NCBI GenBank assembly: GCA_031769625.1
Contig: JAUIMM010000484.1
Coordinates: 496,001-560,000 of the forward strand
Length of the DNA stretch: 64,000 nucleotides
Reading direction: 5' to 3'
Origin: Taudactylus pleione
Lineage: Eukaryota > Chordata > Amphibia > Anura > Myobatrachidae
Position 1 is the first letter of the stretch; each line of letters begins with the position of its first letter. Positions 22,205-34,810 of this stretch are shown piece by piece. Below the pieces are notes generated by a model that worked only from the letters and a program-made list of their open reading frames with translations, was not told where the DNA came from and made no database searches. Position numbers and translations under genes: made by a program.

Positions 22205-24137
22205 GATGCATACGTCATTTATTGGCATCTAAATCTTCCAGTATGAGAGTGCTGAGTTCTCTGTGGACTCCTGTATCCCAGTGGTGGTGACCTATTCTCT
22301 TTCACCTACATAAGTGGTGAGAAATGGAGGTGATCTTTTTCATAGCTAACAATTTTCTAAATAATTGTGTTGGTAATTTAATAACCGTGACCAAACTGTA
22401 CAAAATGGCCATTATAGCAAACTGTATTGGTTCACCATCTGCAGATAAAGAGTAGACAGTGCAGCTTGCTTTAGGTACTGTTCAACACTAACCAGGAAAT
22501 GGAGTTAGTTTTTGCCAGTGAAGGGGATGATATGTTCCCACTCATGAAACGCGGCGTCCTAGTCTACACTATCAAATCCTCAATCGCCATCTGCAGACTG
22601 ACTTAATTTATAACAAGCTGCTGACAAGTGAAGACTAGACCCTCTGAAATATTGGCTTCTTTTACTGCAAACCTCCAAAATAAATCTCTGAATCCATTCT
22701 CAGATGGAAAGATTAGCTTTAAGATGTTTTTTTTTTTTTTTTTTTTTGTTATACATTTTTATTACAAATGTTCTAACTATGTTTTGCCCCTTTGGAAAAT
22801 GAAATGAAAGATATGAGTTACCTTATGCGTTTTCTGTCTCTTTCCATGGCTTAAATGTCCCTATCTGTGAAATCTTTATAAACTGCAAACACTGCAGCAT
22901 TTTCAGCCTGTGACAAATGAATTCTCAGTTATGTTCCCTTTTTTTTTTTAATCTAGCTTTCATTTTATTGATAGTCTTTATAATGTAGCTTGAACTGGGA
23001 TTAAAACATTTCAATTGGGATTTGCTGCTGTTCTCACAAATGCCCCACCAGTTTGACTAGAATATATGACCTGGTATTCTGTTTGTGTTCTTTTTATTTT
23101 TGTATATAATTGGATGACATCTGGTGTTTGTGGCTAATAGCAATTCCATTTAGTGTTCTCTAACCCATGTACTCTAGCTAATGTTTAAGAAATGATTGTA
23201 CTCATCTGAACGGAAGGCTTTTGACTGCAGGTTGGCATAATTGTAGCCAGAGGGAATATATGCTGACACTGATTTTCTCAGATCATATATAGGTGCGTGT
23301 GTGTATTATTCTATAGTTTAAGAGTAGTATATGATTTTCCTCTTTTGGGCCTTCAGAGGTGTAAATCGGACAAACTACCTCTCATATTTATATGCAAAGG
23401 AAGTGATTTATTTGGCAAAATGTCTCCAAATTAATGGGTGTGAATTTGGCTAATAGTGTAGAAGTAAATAGTGACTGTCAATTCCTTGCTCCCTTTAATG
23501 TCAGTTTTACAGATTTAAGGATCTGTAAACCAAAAAAATGGTAATTAATGGTATAGTCTTGCTTTCTGACGTAGAAATTTCCATCCTGAAATTGAATGCC
23601 TCAGATATGTTTGTCACGTTATTATTTTCTCTTGGCATACTGTACCTTATCTTTGCAAATGTCAAGTGCATCTATTTTAGAGATGAGCAGTTGGGTTTTG
23701 GCTTGGAGCTTCCCGCCAGGTTTGGATCTTAGTATGATGCAAAAAGTCATCTTTCATGGACAAAACATCATCGTTGTCCGTGAAAGATGATGTTTTGCCT
23801 CGTTCTGAGTTCCAAACTTGGAGGGAAGATCAGAGATCAAAACCGAACCACTCCTCTCTAGTCTATTTAAGAAAATTAGGTCAGTCACAGTCCTATCCGA
23901 AATATGCATATGTGAACAGCTCATAAAGTTGCAGCTTAACGTTTCATTCATCAGTTGCATTTTGTTACCATGTTTTAAAGTGGTAATGACATGTAATATG
24001 GATTTTTTTTTTTTTTTTTTTGCATTTTCCTTAGCACAACATACTGTAGTGAACACCTGTTAACTTAAGAGACCATACAGATTCTGTAGCTCTGGAATGT
24101 CCAGTGATTGGTGACTGTTAGCCGGTACCATTTTTGA
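22205..24137. other. intron DNA without recognised repeat
   Basis: Unique-looking AT-rich intron with a poly-T run at 22,728-22,747 and another at 24,004-24,021. A small hairpin occurs at 23,745-23,800 (ATCTTTCATGGAC / GTCCGTGAAAGAT). No exon-like frame. Confidence 0.5.
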
Positions 24138-24457
24138 GTATGTTGAGTCTCCCATATCCAAAATGATTGGGACCAGGGTAATTTTAGATATCGGAATATT
24201 CCGTATTTGGAATAATTGCATACCATAATGAAATATCTTGGGAATGGGACCCAAATCTAAACACAGAATACATTTATGTTTTATATAAACCTTATACACA
24301 CACAGTCTGCAGGTCATTTTATACAATATTTTCAATACATTTGTGGCTCAAACAAAGTTTACAAGTATGTAAATTGAACCATCAAAAAGCAAAGGTTTAA
24401 TTATCTCAATCATGCAAAAAAAATTCAGTATTTTGATATGGGAGACTCGAGTACATA
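24138..24457. mobile_element. Tigger/pogo-like miniature element
   Basis: Inverted ends GAGTCTCCCATATCCAAAAT / TTTTGATATGGGAGACTCGA next to TA dinucleotides. The interior (GATTGGGACCAGGGTAATTT, ATGAAATATCTTGGGAATGG) closely resembles non-autonomous Tigger-type Tc1/mariner elements known in tetrapod genomes. The family name is from memory and should be checked by a repeat-library search. Confidence 0.6.
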
Positions 24458-24774
24458 CAATTTTGACTGAAACTAAGTTTGTGGTAGATCTATATGGTGT
24501 AACTAAGGATATTGTTATTTATATACAAATATATTTACAAAATGAAAGTAAAAACAAGTTTCTAGCTAGATTTGTTTGTGCCACTCCTTGCATGGTCTCC
24601 TGTGATACTTTTTGATCTATTTTTCTTCAACAGTGAGAAATATTTTAATTATACAATTGCTAACATACAGTATTATATAATACTAACTGTTGAATAATGA
24701 AATTGCTTCTGCCAACATCTTTCTCATTTGAGGGGTTTTAGTTATATTACATAGCATAAGGGCCCTTTGCGGGA
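24458..24774. other. intron DNA without recognised feature
   Basis: AT-rich, no frame, no repeat pair. Confidence 0.5.
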
Positions 24775-24988
24775 GTGGCCCACGCCTTCACCCACCACTC
24801 ACACCAATGCCACTTTGTGCCCTGTGCACAGACTGCTATTGTAGCCTATCCTATTCACCCACCACTCACACCAATGCCACTTTGTGCCCTGTGCACAGAC
24901 TGCTATGTAGCCTATCCTATTCACCCACCACTCACACCAATGCCACTTTGTGCCCTGTGCACAGACTGCTATGTAGCCTATCCTATTC
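24775..24988 (+). repeat. tandem repeat, three units of 66-67 bp
   Basis: CCCACCACTCACACCAATGC starts at 24,791, 24,858 and 24,924. Units are almost identical, so the amplification is recent. The frame runs open across the units because of composition and is not a gene. A run of about 20 C bases follows at about 25,013-25,032. Confidence 0.85.
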
Positions 24989-25139
24989 TAGTGAACGGAG
25001 GCCCAAAGCACCTCCCCCCCCCCCCCCCCCCCTTACCGGCTGTGCACATGGTGCCAGAACTATCGCTTGCAATGATGTCAATATATGTTGTTTTTGTTAT
25101 TGCTCAGCTTTACCTTGACAGATTGAAATGGAAACAAAG

Positions 25140-25268
25140 TGCAGGTTATTTCTAGGAGTTTCCACTACACAATGATGCAGTTTTCATGAAAATCAGTTCA
25201 GTAGTTTTTGTGCCAACTTGGAACAAACAAACAGACACATTGTTCTTATTATATTTGTATATAGATGT
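25140..25268 (+). repeat. possible LINE 3' tail
   Basis: TGAAAATCAGTTCAGTAGTT followed by AACAAACAAACAGACA and an AT-rich end resembles the 3' tail of RTE-like LINEs. No reverse transcriptase sequence is attached. Confidence 0.3.
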
Positions 25269-25988
25269 GACTGGCCTGCTTCATATTGATGTTGTACCCC
25301 TGTTGAGCCAACCTGTACTATAATCTAGAAGACCTGTTTGGTTGCTATATTTTCTTTGAACCATGAAATTGCCATTTATCAAACCCAAGCACCTTTTCTG
25401 CCTTAACTATAGGGTAATTCAATTAGCCTAATATTACGCTGGTTATCTGGGCAGAAAAAAACTAGCTTGGTTTTCTCCCATCCCATAGATGTTTAAGCAA
25501 AATGTAAGTTGTTTTTTTTTGCTATAGTAACATCTAAGAATCGAGTCAATTGCTGGTTATGCGCCACTTGTTATGGCAGCATATTGTGACTGCATCATCG
25601 CTCAATTTGCTGATGCGCAAAATTTTTTTTTGCTGTGCTGCTCTACTGTAATTCTCGCTAATGTACGACGTTGCAGAGTTTCAACCACTCCCTATGTGCA
25701 CAACCTTTGTGATTCCTTGTTCACTTATTTGTGTGTTGTAAAGTGCTGTAACCAAAACTGTTGAAACAAAACTGTGCAATCTCTCATTACTAAGTAAAAG
25801 TTGTGCTGAAATATATTTCTCATCTCAGAACACCTGGCTTTGACCTCTTTAACCAACAGTAAAAGCCAGAGCATCTTGGTTAGATTTCATACTGGCTTTG
25901 ACTATTACAGTTTGTGGGATTATGAATGTTTTGCATAATAGAGCAATTGGTGGCATGCAGAAGTGAGCAGTGCTCACGTATACATCTG
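25269..25988. other. intron DNA without recognised feature
   Basis: No domain-bearing frame. Part of 25,410-25,560 may be a diverged miniature element, but no ends could be paired. Confidence 0.4.
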
Positions 25989-25991
25989 TTA

Positions 25992-26329
25992 TGGTGCATA
26001 CACACGATCAGATTTTTTCTTCAGATATGGACGATAACGATTTAAAAATCGTTCAGTCGTTCATATCTGATGAAAAATCGTTCATATCTGACATGCCTGA
26101 ACGATGGACGATCAACGATGCGCGTTCCCGTTTGTCAGATAACGATATCTGACATCTGATGGGTTTGCAGTCAGACTTGGACGATTCCATTCATTTTAAT
26201 GCAGTTAAAAATCGTTCAATCGTTCAAATCGTTCAAAACTTTGGTCAAATCGTTCAAATCGTTTAATCGTTCAGTCGTTCATCTGACAAATCTGACAAGT
26301 CTGACAAATCTGACCGTGTGTACGCTCCA
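25992..26329. mobile_element. Harbinger-type miniature element, family 4, copy 1
   Basis: Ends TGGTGCATACACACG / CGTGTGTACGCTCCA flanked by TTA on both sides (25,989-25,991 and 26,330-26,332). The interior carries many ATCGTTC words in both orientations. Copy 2 lies at 61,839 and is almost identical but 17 bp shorter in the ATCGTTC-rich part. Non-coding. Confidence 0.88.
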
Positions 26330-26332
26330 TTA

Positions 26333-26849
26333 GCATGACATAAAAACATGCAAATAAAATGTTTTCCATAGACTGTCCTGTGTGTTCAGTTAAAGGCTAG
26401 CTAATACTGGGGTGTCTGGTTCCATTAAAATAAAGTGCTAATTTTGCATCAAAACTAAGAATAATGATCATGAACTATAAAAACTTAGAGTAAAAAATTT
26501 TGAGATTAAAAATCAATTACTACTTTGAGTGAATATTTGTGCACGTTTCAATGAATCCACTGTGTATATTGCTGTGCTTGTTCGAAGGTGGTAGTTGGCC
26601 TTTTCACTGTTTGTAGACAGTTCGTTATTGCTTGCTAATATGGGAATAAAACCATATTGGGCACCTGCATTACATTTATTTATTAAGAACATTTTATTTT
26701 TTTATTTTTTATTATATAGTGCCCACTTCAGCCACTGCTCTAGCTGAGGTTACAATCTATTCCTTATCACATGGACCCAAATACTAAGATCCTTCTGTTT
26801 TTTTTTTTTTTCCCTTGTTCGAAGCCTATTTTATTATTTATTAAAAGTT
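26333..26849. other. intron DNA without recognised feature
   Basis: Contains T-rich runs at 26,694-26,720 and near 26,800. 26,720-26,775 may be a second SINE-tail fragment. Confidence 0.4.
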
Positions 26850-27125
26850 ACGTATATAGCACCAGCATATTTAGTTACTCTTTACATTTGGGAGCAAAAT
26901 AGTAATAAAACAAGACTGGGTAATAGACGGAAAAAGAGGTAAGGGGGCCCTGCTCACAAGCTTACAATCTATCAATATGTGTTTCGAAGAGCACCTGGAG
27001 GAAGCCCATGGAAAACAAGGAGAACATATAATATCCACACAAATGGACCGTGACTGGGAATTGAACTTATGACCTCAGTGCTGTAAGGTAGTAATGCCAT
27101 CTATGCCATCCGTGCTGCCCATCTT
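26850..27125 (-). mobile_element. tRNA-derived SINE, minus strand
   Basis: On the minus strand it reads GGCATAGATGGCATT (A-box-like), then AAGTTCAATTCCC (B-box-like), then a body with GGAGAACATATAA-type words, ending in GTGCTATATACG and an AT tail. The order matches the SINE at 49,694. Diverged, with no clear flanking duplication. Confidence 0.65.
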
Positions 27126-28620
27126 AGTTGCCCCCTGGTATCTACAGTACACTAGTGAAATCTAGATTTAGTCTTTCATTAATGAATTTGGAACAAAAAA
27201 TGTTTGCTAAAGTAAGATTAGTGTGTATATATACGGGCAGCATGTTGAAAGGAGTTTGATCTTGTGGAATAACATGCACAAAAATCTAAAATAATCTGCT
27301 ATCTGTGAATAGTGCACCCCACCAGATATCCTCTTGTCTGTGTACCTTTGTACATTGCTTTTTCTTTTCTTTTTTTTACATAATGTGCTTCATCTACAGT
27401 ATATTATATAGTTGGTCAAGCAGTGGAGGGAGAGGTGTGACAATAGTACTGTAGATCTAGAACAGAAAGGATGGGCACAATGGTCCATGAAAATATGTTT
27501 CTAATTCCAAAACAGACTTTTCTATATATAGTATATATGTGGAGCTCACTTTATTAGGGTCGATATCAACGGCTATCACACCATTATTGCACAACAACTC
27601 TTTTGGTAATCGTGGTGTGAGTGTGTGTATATATGTACATACATATAAAAGCTCTACTGGTAATGGCTGCAAGTGGTGTTTGATGAGAGAGATGATGCTC
27701 TAAGGAAAAGTCCCTCCCTTACCCCCCCCCCCCCCCAACATGCCCTATCAAATTTGAATTGTGACATGTAGGTACCATGTCATTGTGCGCAGGCTAGCGC
27801 TTTAATCAGAGGAGGGTTATCTGCAAGGTCAGTATTTAAGAGGCTTTGAAGATATCACTCTAAATAGACTCTCTGTTCTTAAAAGGATGCATTCTGCAAA
27901 TAGAGGACATACTTCTATCAATAGTTCAAACCACAAAGTAATATACCCCACATTAATCAATATTTAATTATGGCTCCCTATAAATAACCATAATAATGTA
28001 AAATGTTTTGTATTCTAATGATATGATAGATTTTATTCATTTTTTTTTTTATTTTTAAGGGAGCCCAAATGTCAACGCATTAAGTGGTGCTATGTGGGAA
28101 TTTGAATACAAAACGCACACAATGAAATGAGAACGCCACACAAATGAGTTTATGATCTGAAGAAGTGCTGAGAACAATTGATTCGTAAGGTGGTAGAGTG
28201 AGAATTGTGGCAGCTGGCAGGAAAGTGTGTGGCTATTGTAAGACACAAGCAATATCGCCACCATTGTTAATGTATGTATTGGAGTTCCACTTTTTTTAAA
28301 AACTTTTTTTATTTATAGCAGCAGGAAATAAGTGTGACTATTAAGCGCCTGGCATTTGTTTACGCAGCTAGGTGGTGAAGTACAGACAGTAGAAGTTGGC
28401 GACCTGAGGGTAAATGGTTGACTCCAAATAAAGTAGAATTTAAATAATGAAAATTTTTTTTTGTATTACATTTTACTTTTTTGTTTAGCAACTACAGGTA
28501 TTATGTCCTCTTAACAAAAAATTTGAACATTTGATCTATATGTGATATCAAAAATTAACTTTATTTTGTAACTTATTTATAATTATCTTCTTTGGGAATC
28601 TGTATGTAAATAGCAACAGC
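27126..28620. other. intron DNA without recognised feature
   Basis: AT-rich intron. A C run (27,722-27,736) and short T runs occur. No frame or repeat pair recognised. Confidence 0.5.
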
Positions 28621-28629
28621 GGCAGCACG

Positions 28630-28910
28630 ACAGGTCTGAATCTTGACTGCAGCAGGTAAGTACTTTCTAACCCTCCCTTAGTGGTGCCTAATCCTAACCT
28701 CCCCCGTTAATGGCTAAACCTAACCCCCCCCCGCCTGCGGCTAGACGCTAAGACACCCGGCTTACCTTTGTTCGGTAAGCCGGGTGTCGGGATTTAGTAG
28801 TGGGGCTAATGGTAGGCGTCGGGATTTCGACGCCTATCTTTAGTTCCATGTTGGGAAATCGGTGGCCGGGATAGCGCCTGACGGTATCCTGACTGCATCC
28901 CCTTCTTTGC
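28630..28910. repeat. diverged repeat with perfect hairpin
   Basis: ACACCCGGCTTACC / GGTAAGCCGGGTGT (28,755-28,787) forms a 14-bp stem. The ending GTATCCTGACTGCATCCC resembles that of 37,138-37,270, where CCAGCTTACCTTCGTTCGGT recurs, so the two are probably one family. Telomere-like CCTAATCCTAACC words occur at 28,685. Confidence 0.5.
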
Positions 28911-29839
28911 ATGGTGTTTTTCAATTGTTAAAGGGCCGGATTCAGAGTTGTACACTATTGCACAGCTCCCGTGACTTTGCTAGTGCTGCAGGAGGCATCT
29001 TGAGTAAATAGACTTCTACTGCCGGCTTGTGTGATTCGATGCTGTCCAAGGATGCAGCCATCGGATCACTCACGCGAACATCGCCCATAAGGTTACTCAG
29101 GATGGCCATGAAATTCACACTTCCGGGACCATGAAGCTGCGTCGGAAGATGCAGACACTGTTCTCGGCATGGCAAGAAAACTGGGCTGATGCGCCATTTT
29201 CTGTGGTGCTGACCGTTGCTGCCCCCAATTATGCTGCGGCTTAGGAGGCACCAACTGTTGTCGCAGACACAGATTGGCGCATGTGCAGTACTGATCAGCA
29301 ACCATTGTTGTTGCAGGCAAACCATCGGGTGCTCCGGAAACAAGCATATGCAACTACAGGCGATGTCCACTGCAGGGACATAACTGAGTTGTAACTGGGT
29401 GTTCACACACAGGCTAAATTCATACAAAGTTGTACGTACGTGTAAATAAGCCTCTTGACAGACTTCCTTTTGGAAAGTCAAGCTGATAAGGATGATGACT
29501 ATGAAATTAAACGTACATCTGTGTGTATAGGGCAGCTTGACTGAGGAGATGCATGCATCTTGGCGTATGGATGAGTTTATACATTTTGAGGGAGATGTAT
29601 CAAGCCTAGTAAAGAGAGAAGTTGCCCATAGCAACCAATTGGCTTCTACTTATCATTTTATAGATTGTATATTATAAATGCTAGCTAGAAGTTAACCATT
29701 TTTCCACTCTTTTAGCAGGGTTGGAAAAAAACAGGTTTTTAAAAAAAAATATGAAACCATTTTTTTTTTTTTTTTTCAATGCATGAATAAGAAATGTAAT
29801 CCTGCTTATTACACGACTACTGTAAAATATTGCTATGTA
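28911..29839. other. intron DNA with repeat-like ends, no supported gene
   Basis: It begins AAAGGGCCGGATTCAGAG, a Harbinger-like end. A fragment related to the 18,917 family (GAGGGAGATGTATCAAGCC) lies at 29,589. A 230-codon minus-strand frame (28,942-29,634) has no known domain and is not called. Confidence 0.4.
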
Positions 29840-30310
29840 TTATACCCCTTTCAGATATATCGAGAATCCCGGGAATTTGGCCTGCCTTAGCCAAATTCCC
29901 GGGTAGCCGCGTATGTCTGAAAGGTACCTACTCGGGAACATGTTCCCGGCTAGCCGACCCTTCAATCGACCAGGGTTTTTCCCAGGAAATTACCCTGCTA
30001 ATGTCTGAATGGTGCTACCCGGGAATTTACTCCCGGGCTTCCCCAAAAAGCTCCTAATTGGCTGGATGCGGCTGCCTGTTGATGACATCATCAGCCAGAC
30101 AGTGGAGGGCAGACGCCACAGACGTCACACATGGCGCTACAAGGCAGTGCGGTGCTACAAGGCAGATTTAGGTGCCAAAACAGCTGCCATACATGCTGCA
30201 AAGAGGCCCACAAGACTGCAAGGTGAATTTGGTGCTGACAGGGGAGAGAGCGCAGTACCAGGTGTTTGGAGAGGAGAGGGGTGCCAGGTGTGTACAGGTG
30301 GTTGCAGATC

Positions 30311-32207
30311 ATGTCACATTGGAAGAAGGAGGAGGTCCGTGAGCTCTAAAGGTGCGTACACACTGGGCGATATTACTGAGCGACTGCACGATTACGACAT
30401 CGTAATCGTGCAATCGCTCAGTAATCGTGCACAAATCGTGCACTTTTATGTCAGAGACGACCAGCGATGTGCACTCCCGCTGGTCATTTCCGACATTGTC
30501 CATCGCCTGAACATGCAGCACAATCTGCCGATAATGACAGATTGGCATGTTCAGGAATGATGGACAGTGCCTGCACTGAACGACTGATCGTTCAGTGCAG
30601 ACACTACAGGGGATCAGGAACGACGGTACGATTACGATGTTGTAATCGTACTGTCTTTCCTGATCGCCTAGTGTGTACGCACCTTTACATGTGAGGGGAG
30701 AGGAGGAAAAGCTCAAATCACAGGCACTGTTAAGGATGCCATGATCTATGGCAACATTGCCAAAATCTTGGCCAGCCGGGGTATTGTGAAGACACAGCAG
30801 CAAGTCCTTAATAAACTAAAGAGCCTGAAGAAGCAATGTACAAAGGTCCATGACCACAATCGTAATCGCAGTGGTGTGGGAAGGATGGAGTAGCCCTTAT
30901 ATGATTTATGCAGTTCCACTTTTGGGCATACAGCAATATGCAACCCCATTGCTCTATCTTCATCAAGTGATGATGGCACACTGTCTGCAACAACGATAGG
31001 CATGCCTTCAACAACTCCTGAGAGCAGCCAGCAGAGTCCGGCATAATCGCAGGTCCTATTTGATGACGCAGATGAGGACTCATCTAACACCTTGATCATT
31101 GAACCAAGCACTGGCACAGATGTGAGGCAAAGGCAAGATTCTTAGTCTGAGCCCCAGACCCAGGGAGAAAAGCCCACCCTATGCAGTAACAGTAAGTTTA
31201 ATTCAATTAACTTATGTTCTGCTGCATTCATCTATGTAATGTTCTAGTTCAATGTCTAGTATATTTTCTCTTGTAAAAATAAATTAATATTTTGTCTATT
31301 GGGTTAATTAAAGCATTACTTTAATGCTTCTATATTATACACATACAGGGTGTTTGAATGAAACCGTATTGTTCATGCGTTCACCTTGTAGTGGAGGATG
31401 GTCACCGCATGCAACGAGACGTGCTGCTTTTTTTGTTTGGTGCATTTATTATTTTGTGTTTTAAATATTTTTAACATTTGTTGCTCAATGTTTTCTCTTT
31501 TACTTTCAGTTTTCACAGTGCCAACACGTAAAGAGAAGAGCAAAATTGAGGTTGCTATCAAAGCCATGACAAATATTCTATGTGAACAACTACGCGACCT
31601 AGATTCGGAATGGCAGACATAAGAGGATGCCAGACTGCAGCGGTTCATGGCCAATGAGAGAGAAATGCAGAGTAATTTACTATCGGAAATGATAGCTATG
31701 CAGGAAAGGCTTAGTCGCGATAACCACAAATGTTTTTTTTCTCAAATCTTGAGCACAATACATGTTCCACCACCCACCCATTTTGCCCAACAAGCTAATT
31801 ATCCAAATTCATTTGGGGAACCATCCCAGTATGTGCAACAACCTCAGTCTCCCACCTCATTTGAGCATACATCACAGCATGACCAGCACGCTAATTTCCC
31901 CACAGCATTTGGTCATACAACATCCCTGTATGCGCAACAAGCAAAGTTTCCCCCCCCCACAGCATTTGGTCATACAACATCCCTGTATGCGCAACAAGCA
32001 AAGTCTCCCCACCCCACCCCCCCCACAGCATTTGGTCATACCAAATCGCAGGATGCGCAACAAGCAAAGTCCCCCCCCACAGCATTTGGTCATACCATAT
32101 CCCAGTATGTGCAACAAGTAAAGCCCCCCACAGTATTTGGGCAAACTACATCCCATATATCCAAGCATCCGCAAACACCTCAGTCAGCCTCAACATTTAA
32201 AGATTAG
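30311..32207 (+). pseudogene. Harbinger Myb/SANT-like accessory protein gene, broken
   Basis: Exon 1 starts at the ATG at 30,311 (MSHWKKEEVREL), typical of the Myb/SANT-like DNA-binding partner of Harbinger transposases. It is interrupted by a miniature element (30,350-30,684) and resumes with DAMIYGNIAKILASRGIVKT and QQQVLNKLKSLKKQ. An acidic linker follows (DDADEDSSN) up to a GTAAGT donor after 31,191. An acceptor TTTACTTTCAG at 31,509 keeps the phase (1+2). Exon 2 encodes VPTRKEKSKIEVAIKAM, a helical stretch and then a repeated TAFGHTTSLYAQQAK-like tract to the stop at 32,205-32,207. In-frame stops at 30,891, 31,044, 31,143 and 31,619, plus a probable small deletion near 30,715, break it. 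In intact elements this protein brings the transposase to the transposon ends and the nucleus. Confidence 0.8.
30350..30684. mobile_element. Harbinger-type miniature element inside the Myb-like gene
   Basis: Ends AGGTGCGTACACACT / AGTGTGTACGCACCT are perfect inverse complements, flanked by TAA and TTA. Inside are serial hairpins: GATTACGACATCGTAATC, CACTGAACGA / TCGTTCAGTG, and GTACGATTACGATGTTGTAATCGTAC-like arms. It splits exon 1 of the accessory gene after the codons for REL. Confidence 0.85.
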
Positions 32208-32879
32208 TACATTAGATAATGTAATCGAAGGTCAATTTAAAGATACTTTGCCAGCTAATTCTCTCACAGGAACGTACTCCTGACAAAAACAGAGCTTACA
32301 GTATACAGAAATATGTAACTGTGGTAATCAAATATATCTAGTGATGTTAACTAGACATATCCCATATGATTATGTTGAAAATGTTATGGCTACTGCTTTT
32401 GTCATGTTATTTCTTTAAGGATATTCAGTTGGTGTAAACAAGGATATATAAAAAATTCTGGTCCTATTTATTTCATTATAAAGGGTTGTTTAATGCCTCA
32501 CAGCTATATGCGCACTAAACAATGTTCACATTGTCTACGCTCATAATATGACCTTCACCAATATCAATCCATACATACATATGGAGTACTTTGAGTTCTG
32601 AAGTAAATGTGCACTTTTATTTATTTTTATGCTATTGTTTGATTTTCAATTGTGTTGTATATTGTGCGAAATTATTTCCTATGTAAGAAATATGAAAGTA
32701 AGGCTTTCAAACTTCGTGTGCAACTTAAACAAAAGGTCTTTATTAAAATTAAAGTTTTTTGGAACATTTCAAAAATTGTCTTTATTTGTTACAATTACAC
32801 CGTAGAATTAATGTTTTTTGAAATGGTGCTTCTAATCAGTTCTATGTCATTGGTTCGATAAGCAAGTGAGGTTGATGAA
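32208..32879 (+). other. region between the two Harbinger genes
   Basis: AT-rich; contains both 3' ends. AATAAA-like words are sparse. Nothing else recognised. Confidence 0.5.
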
Positions 32880-33318
32880 AAGGTTAACGCCTAACAGGCT
32901 CCTCCACGATGTCCCACTCTGGCAAGTATTCTTCTCACAGATGTTATGCAAGATACAGCATGCCGCTACAACATCAGTAATGAGCCGAATGTCCACATCG
33001 TTTCTGTTTAACAAGCAGTCCCTTCAGTCGCCCAAATTGCATTCTCCACAACCATTCAGGCTGAGCTGATGGTATGGGTGTAGGCGATCTGCTCGTTCCA
33101 AAGCTCAACCTGTTGGCTATACCCTTTCATCAACCACCCTCGTAATGGATATGCAGCATCCCCAGTGATGTGTACTGGTACCTCCACTCCATCCACAAGC
33201 TTGGACTCTGCAAATTGAAACAAATATTACAGTTATTATTAAAGGACGTTGTAAGTGTTGTAATACACTTGGTACAGGCATATCTACTTTCCTCTATTTG
33301 TAGGTATACACATTGATT

Positions 33319-34470
33319 AAAAAGAAAACTGATAACTGCGCTCTATTGTTGTTGAATTAGCAGTACCGTGTGGAAACTAATACAAAAATGTATTACAGAT
33401 ATAAATAAACATATATAAAATACACATGTATTTGCATAATAAAAACTAAATGACAATTTAAAAAAAAACAATAATTCAGTAATATTCACATCAGAATTAA
33501 ATAGTATCAGCCAATTGCTAAATATTGTATGCGTTGGAATGTCACATCCCTCTGAAGAAATCCCCAGCCGGGGAAGAAACGTGTTGGGAAGCAAGAGATA
33601 TTCAAATCTAAAATCAGCTGATTATATTGCCAACTACAACCGCGGATATACTATCCATTGACGGCTTCTATATACGGTGCCCAGTGCTGTGTGCTCCGGT
33701 GCTGCCGCTCGGTACAGGCTGACTATCTTCTCATGCTGGGAGCTGCACACTGAGATCAGTGTTTCCATATAAAAGGAGACGGGAGGACGGCTACGGGTGA
33801 GACCTCGCAGCTAATGAGCCTTGAATAATTAGCGCTATTAGTCCTTACAAATCCGGGAGAGCGGCTCTTGCTGGTGAGACCTCGCAGCTGGTGATCCCTG
33901 AACAACGGTGTTTCCAGCGATTGCAGGTCCGTCTCCACTCCTGATTACCTCCTCTAATATAGTATTCCAGGACTGGGTGAGTGATGTAATATATCCCCGC
34001 TTAAGAGGACAGAGCCATATTAATTGTGTTGTGCACATACATCTATAACAGAATAAACATTGAACGAGACTATCATTTATTTTCTGCTAAATACTCTCAA
34101 GTATTGCAATTAAGGCAGACATTGGCAACTAAATAATCTCCCATACTGAGATTTGCTACAGTATAACAGCATTTGGTGATCTCATAAAATCAACCCACTC
34201 AGCCAGACGCGTCTGATTGGTTAAGATAATGTAGAACAACTTTGGATTCCAATGCATACAATATTTAGCAATTGGCTGATACTATTTAATTCTGATGTGA
34301 AATATTACTGAATTATTATTGATTTTTTTTTTTAAATTGTCATTTAGTTTTTATTATGCAAATACATGTGTATTTTATATATGTTTATTTATATCTGTAA
34401 TAAATGTTTGTATTTTCACACGGTGCTGCGAATTCAACCACAATAGAGCGCGGTTATCAGTTTTCTTTTT
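33319..34470. mobile_element. element with long inverted repeats inside a transposase intron
   Basis: About 230-bp arms (33,319-33,545 and 34,240-34,470) are imperfect inverse complements, ending AAAAAGAAAACTGATAAC / GTTATCAGTTTTCTTTTT and flanked by ATT on each side. The loop of about 700 bp contains duplicated GGTGAGACCTCGCAGCT words (33,795 and 33,871). It lies between exons B and C of the Harbinger transposase, where it could be spliced out with the intron. Superfamily unknown; no coding capacity. Confidence 0.7.
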
Positions 34471-34691
34471 ATTTGTTTTGTATGAATATGGGTTTGCCAC
34501 CATTGGTATAACTGCTGCTCACTAAAACCCATTATTATATAGACCAGATATTTTGCATATAATCAAGCATCATGAGCACGACCAGGCCAGCCAATAAAAA
34601 CATCAGTGAAGCTGTGAGAGCAAGGCAATATCCAGTTAAAACTATACATATAGACCGATTAAACACACAACAGTTTGGGGCCACTTGTTAA

Positions 34692-34810
34692 CCATAGCAA
34701 CCAATCAGATTATAGATATTATCTTATTGAATGTGCTAGTTACATGTGAAGTATAATCTGATTGGTTGCTATGGCCAACATCTCCACTTCAAATAACCCT
34801 CACTTTAGTA
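34692..34810. mobile_element. short palindromic miniature element
   Basis: CCATAGCAACCAATCAGATT pairs with AATCTGATTGGTTGCTATGG, with outer GGGGCCACTTGTTA / TAGTAAATATACCC-like ends. Similar CCCATAGCAACCAAT words occur at 29,625. It lies in the intron between transposase exons A and B. Confidence 0.55.

Noticed and set aside
28942..29634. A 230-codon minus-strand frame, one of the longer frames in the window
   Set aside because: No recognisable domain, no splice or promoter context, and it spans repeat-like DNA with Harbinger-type words.
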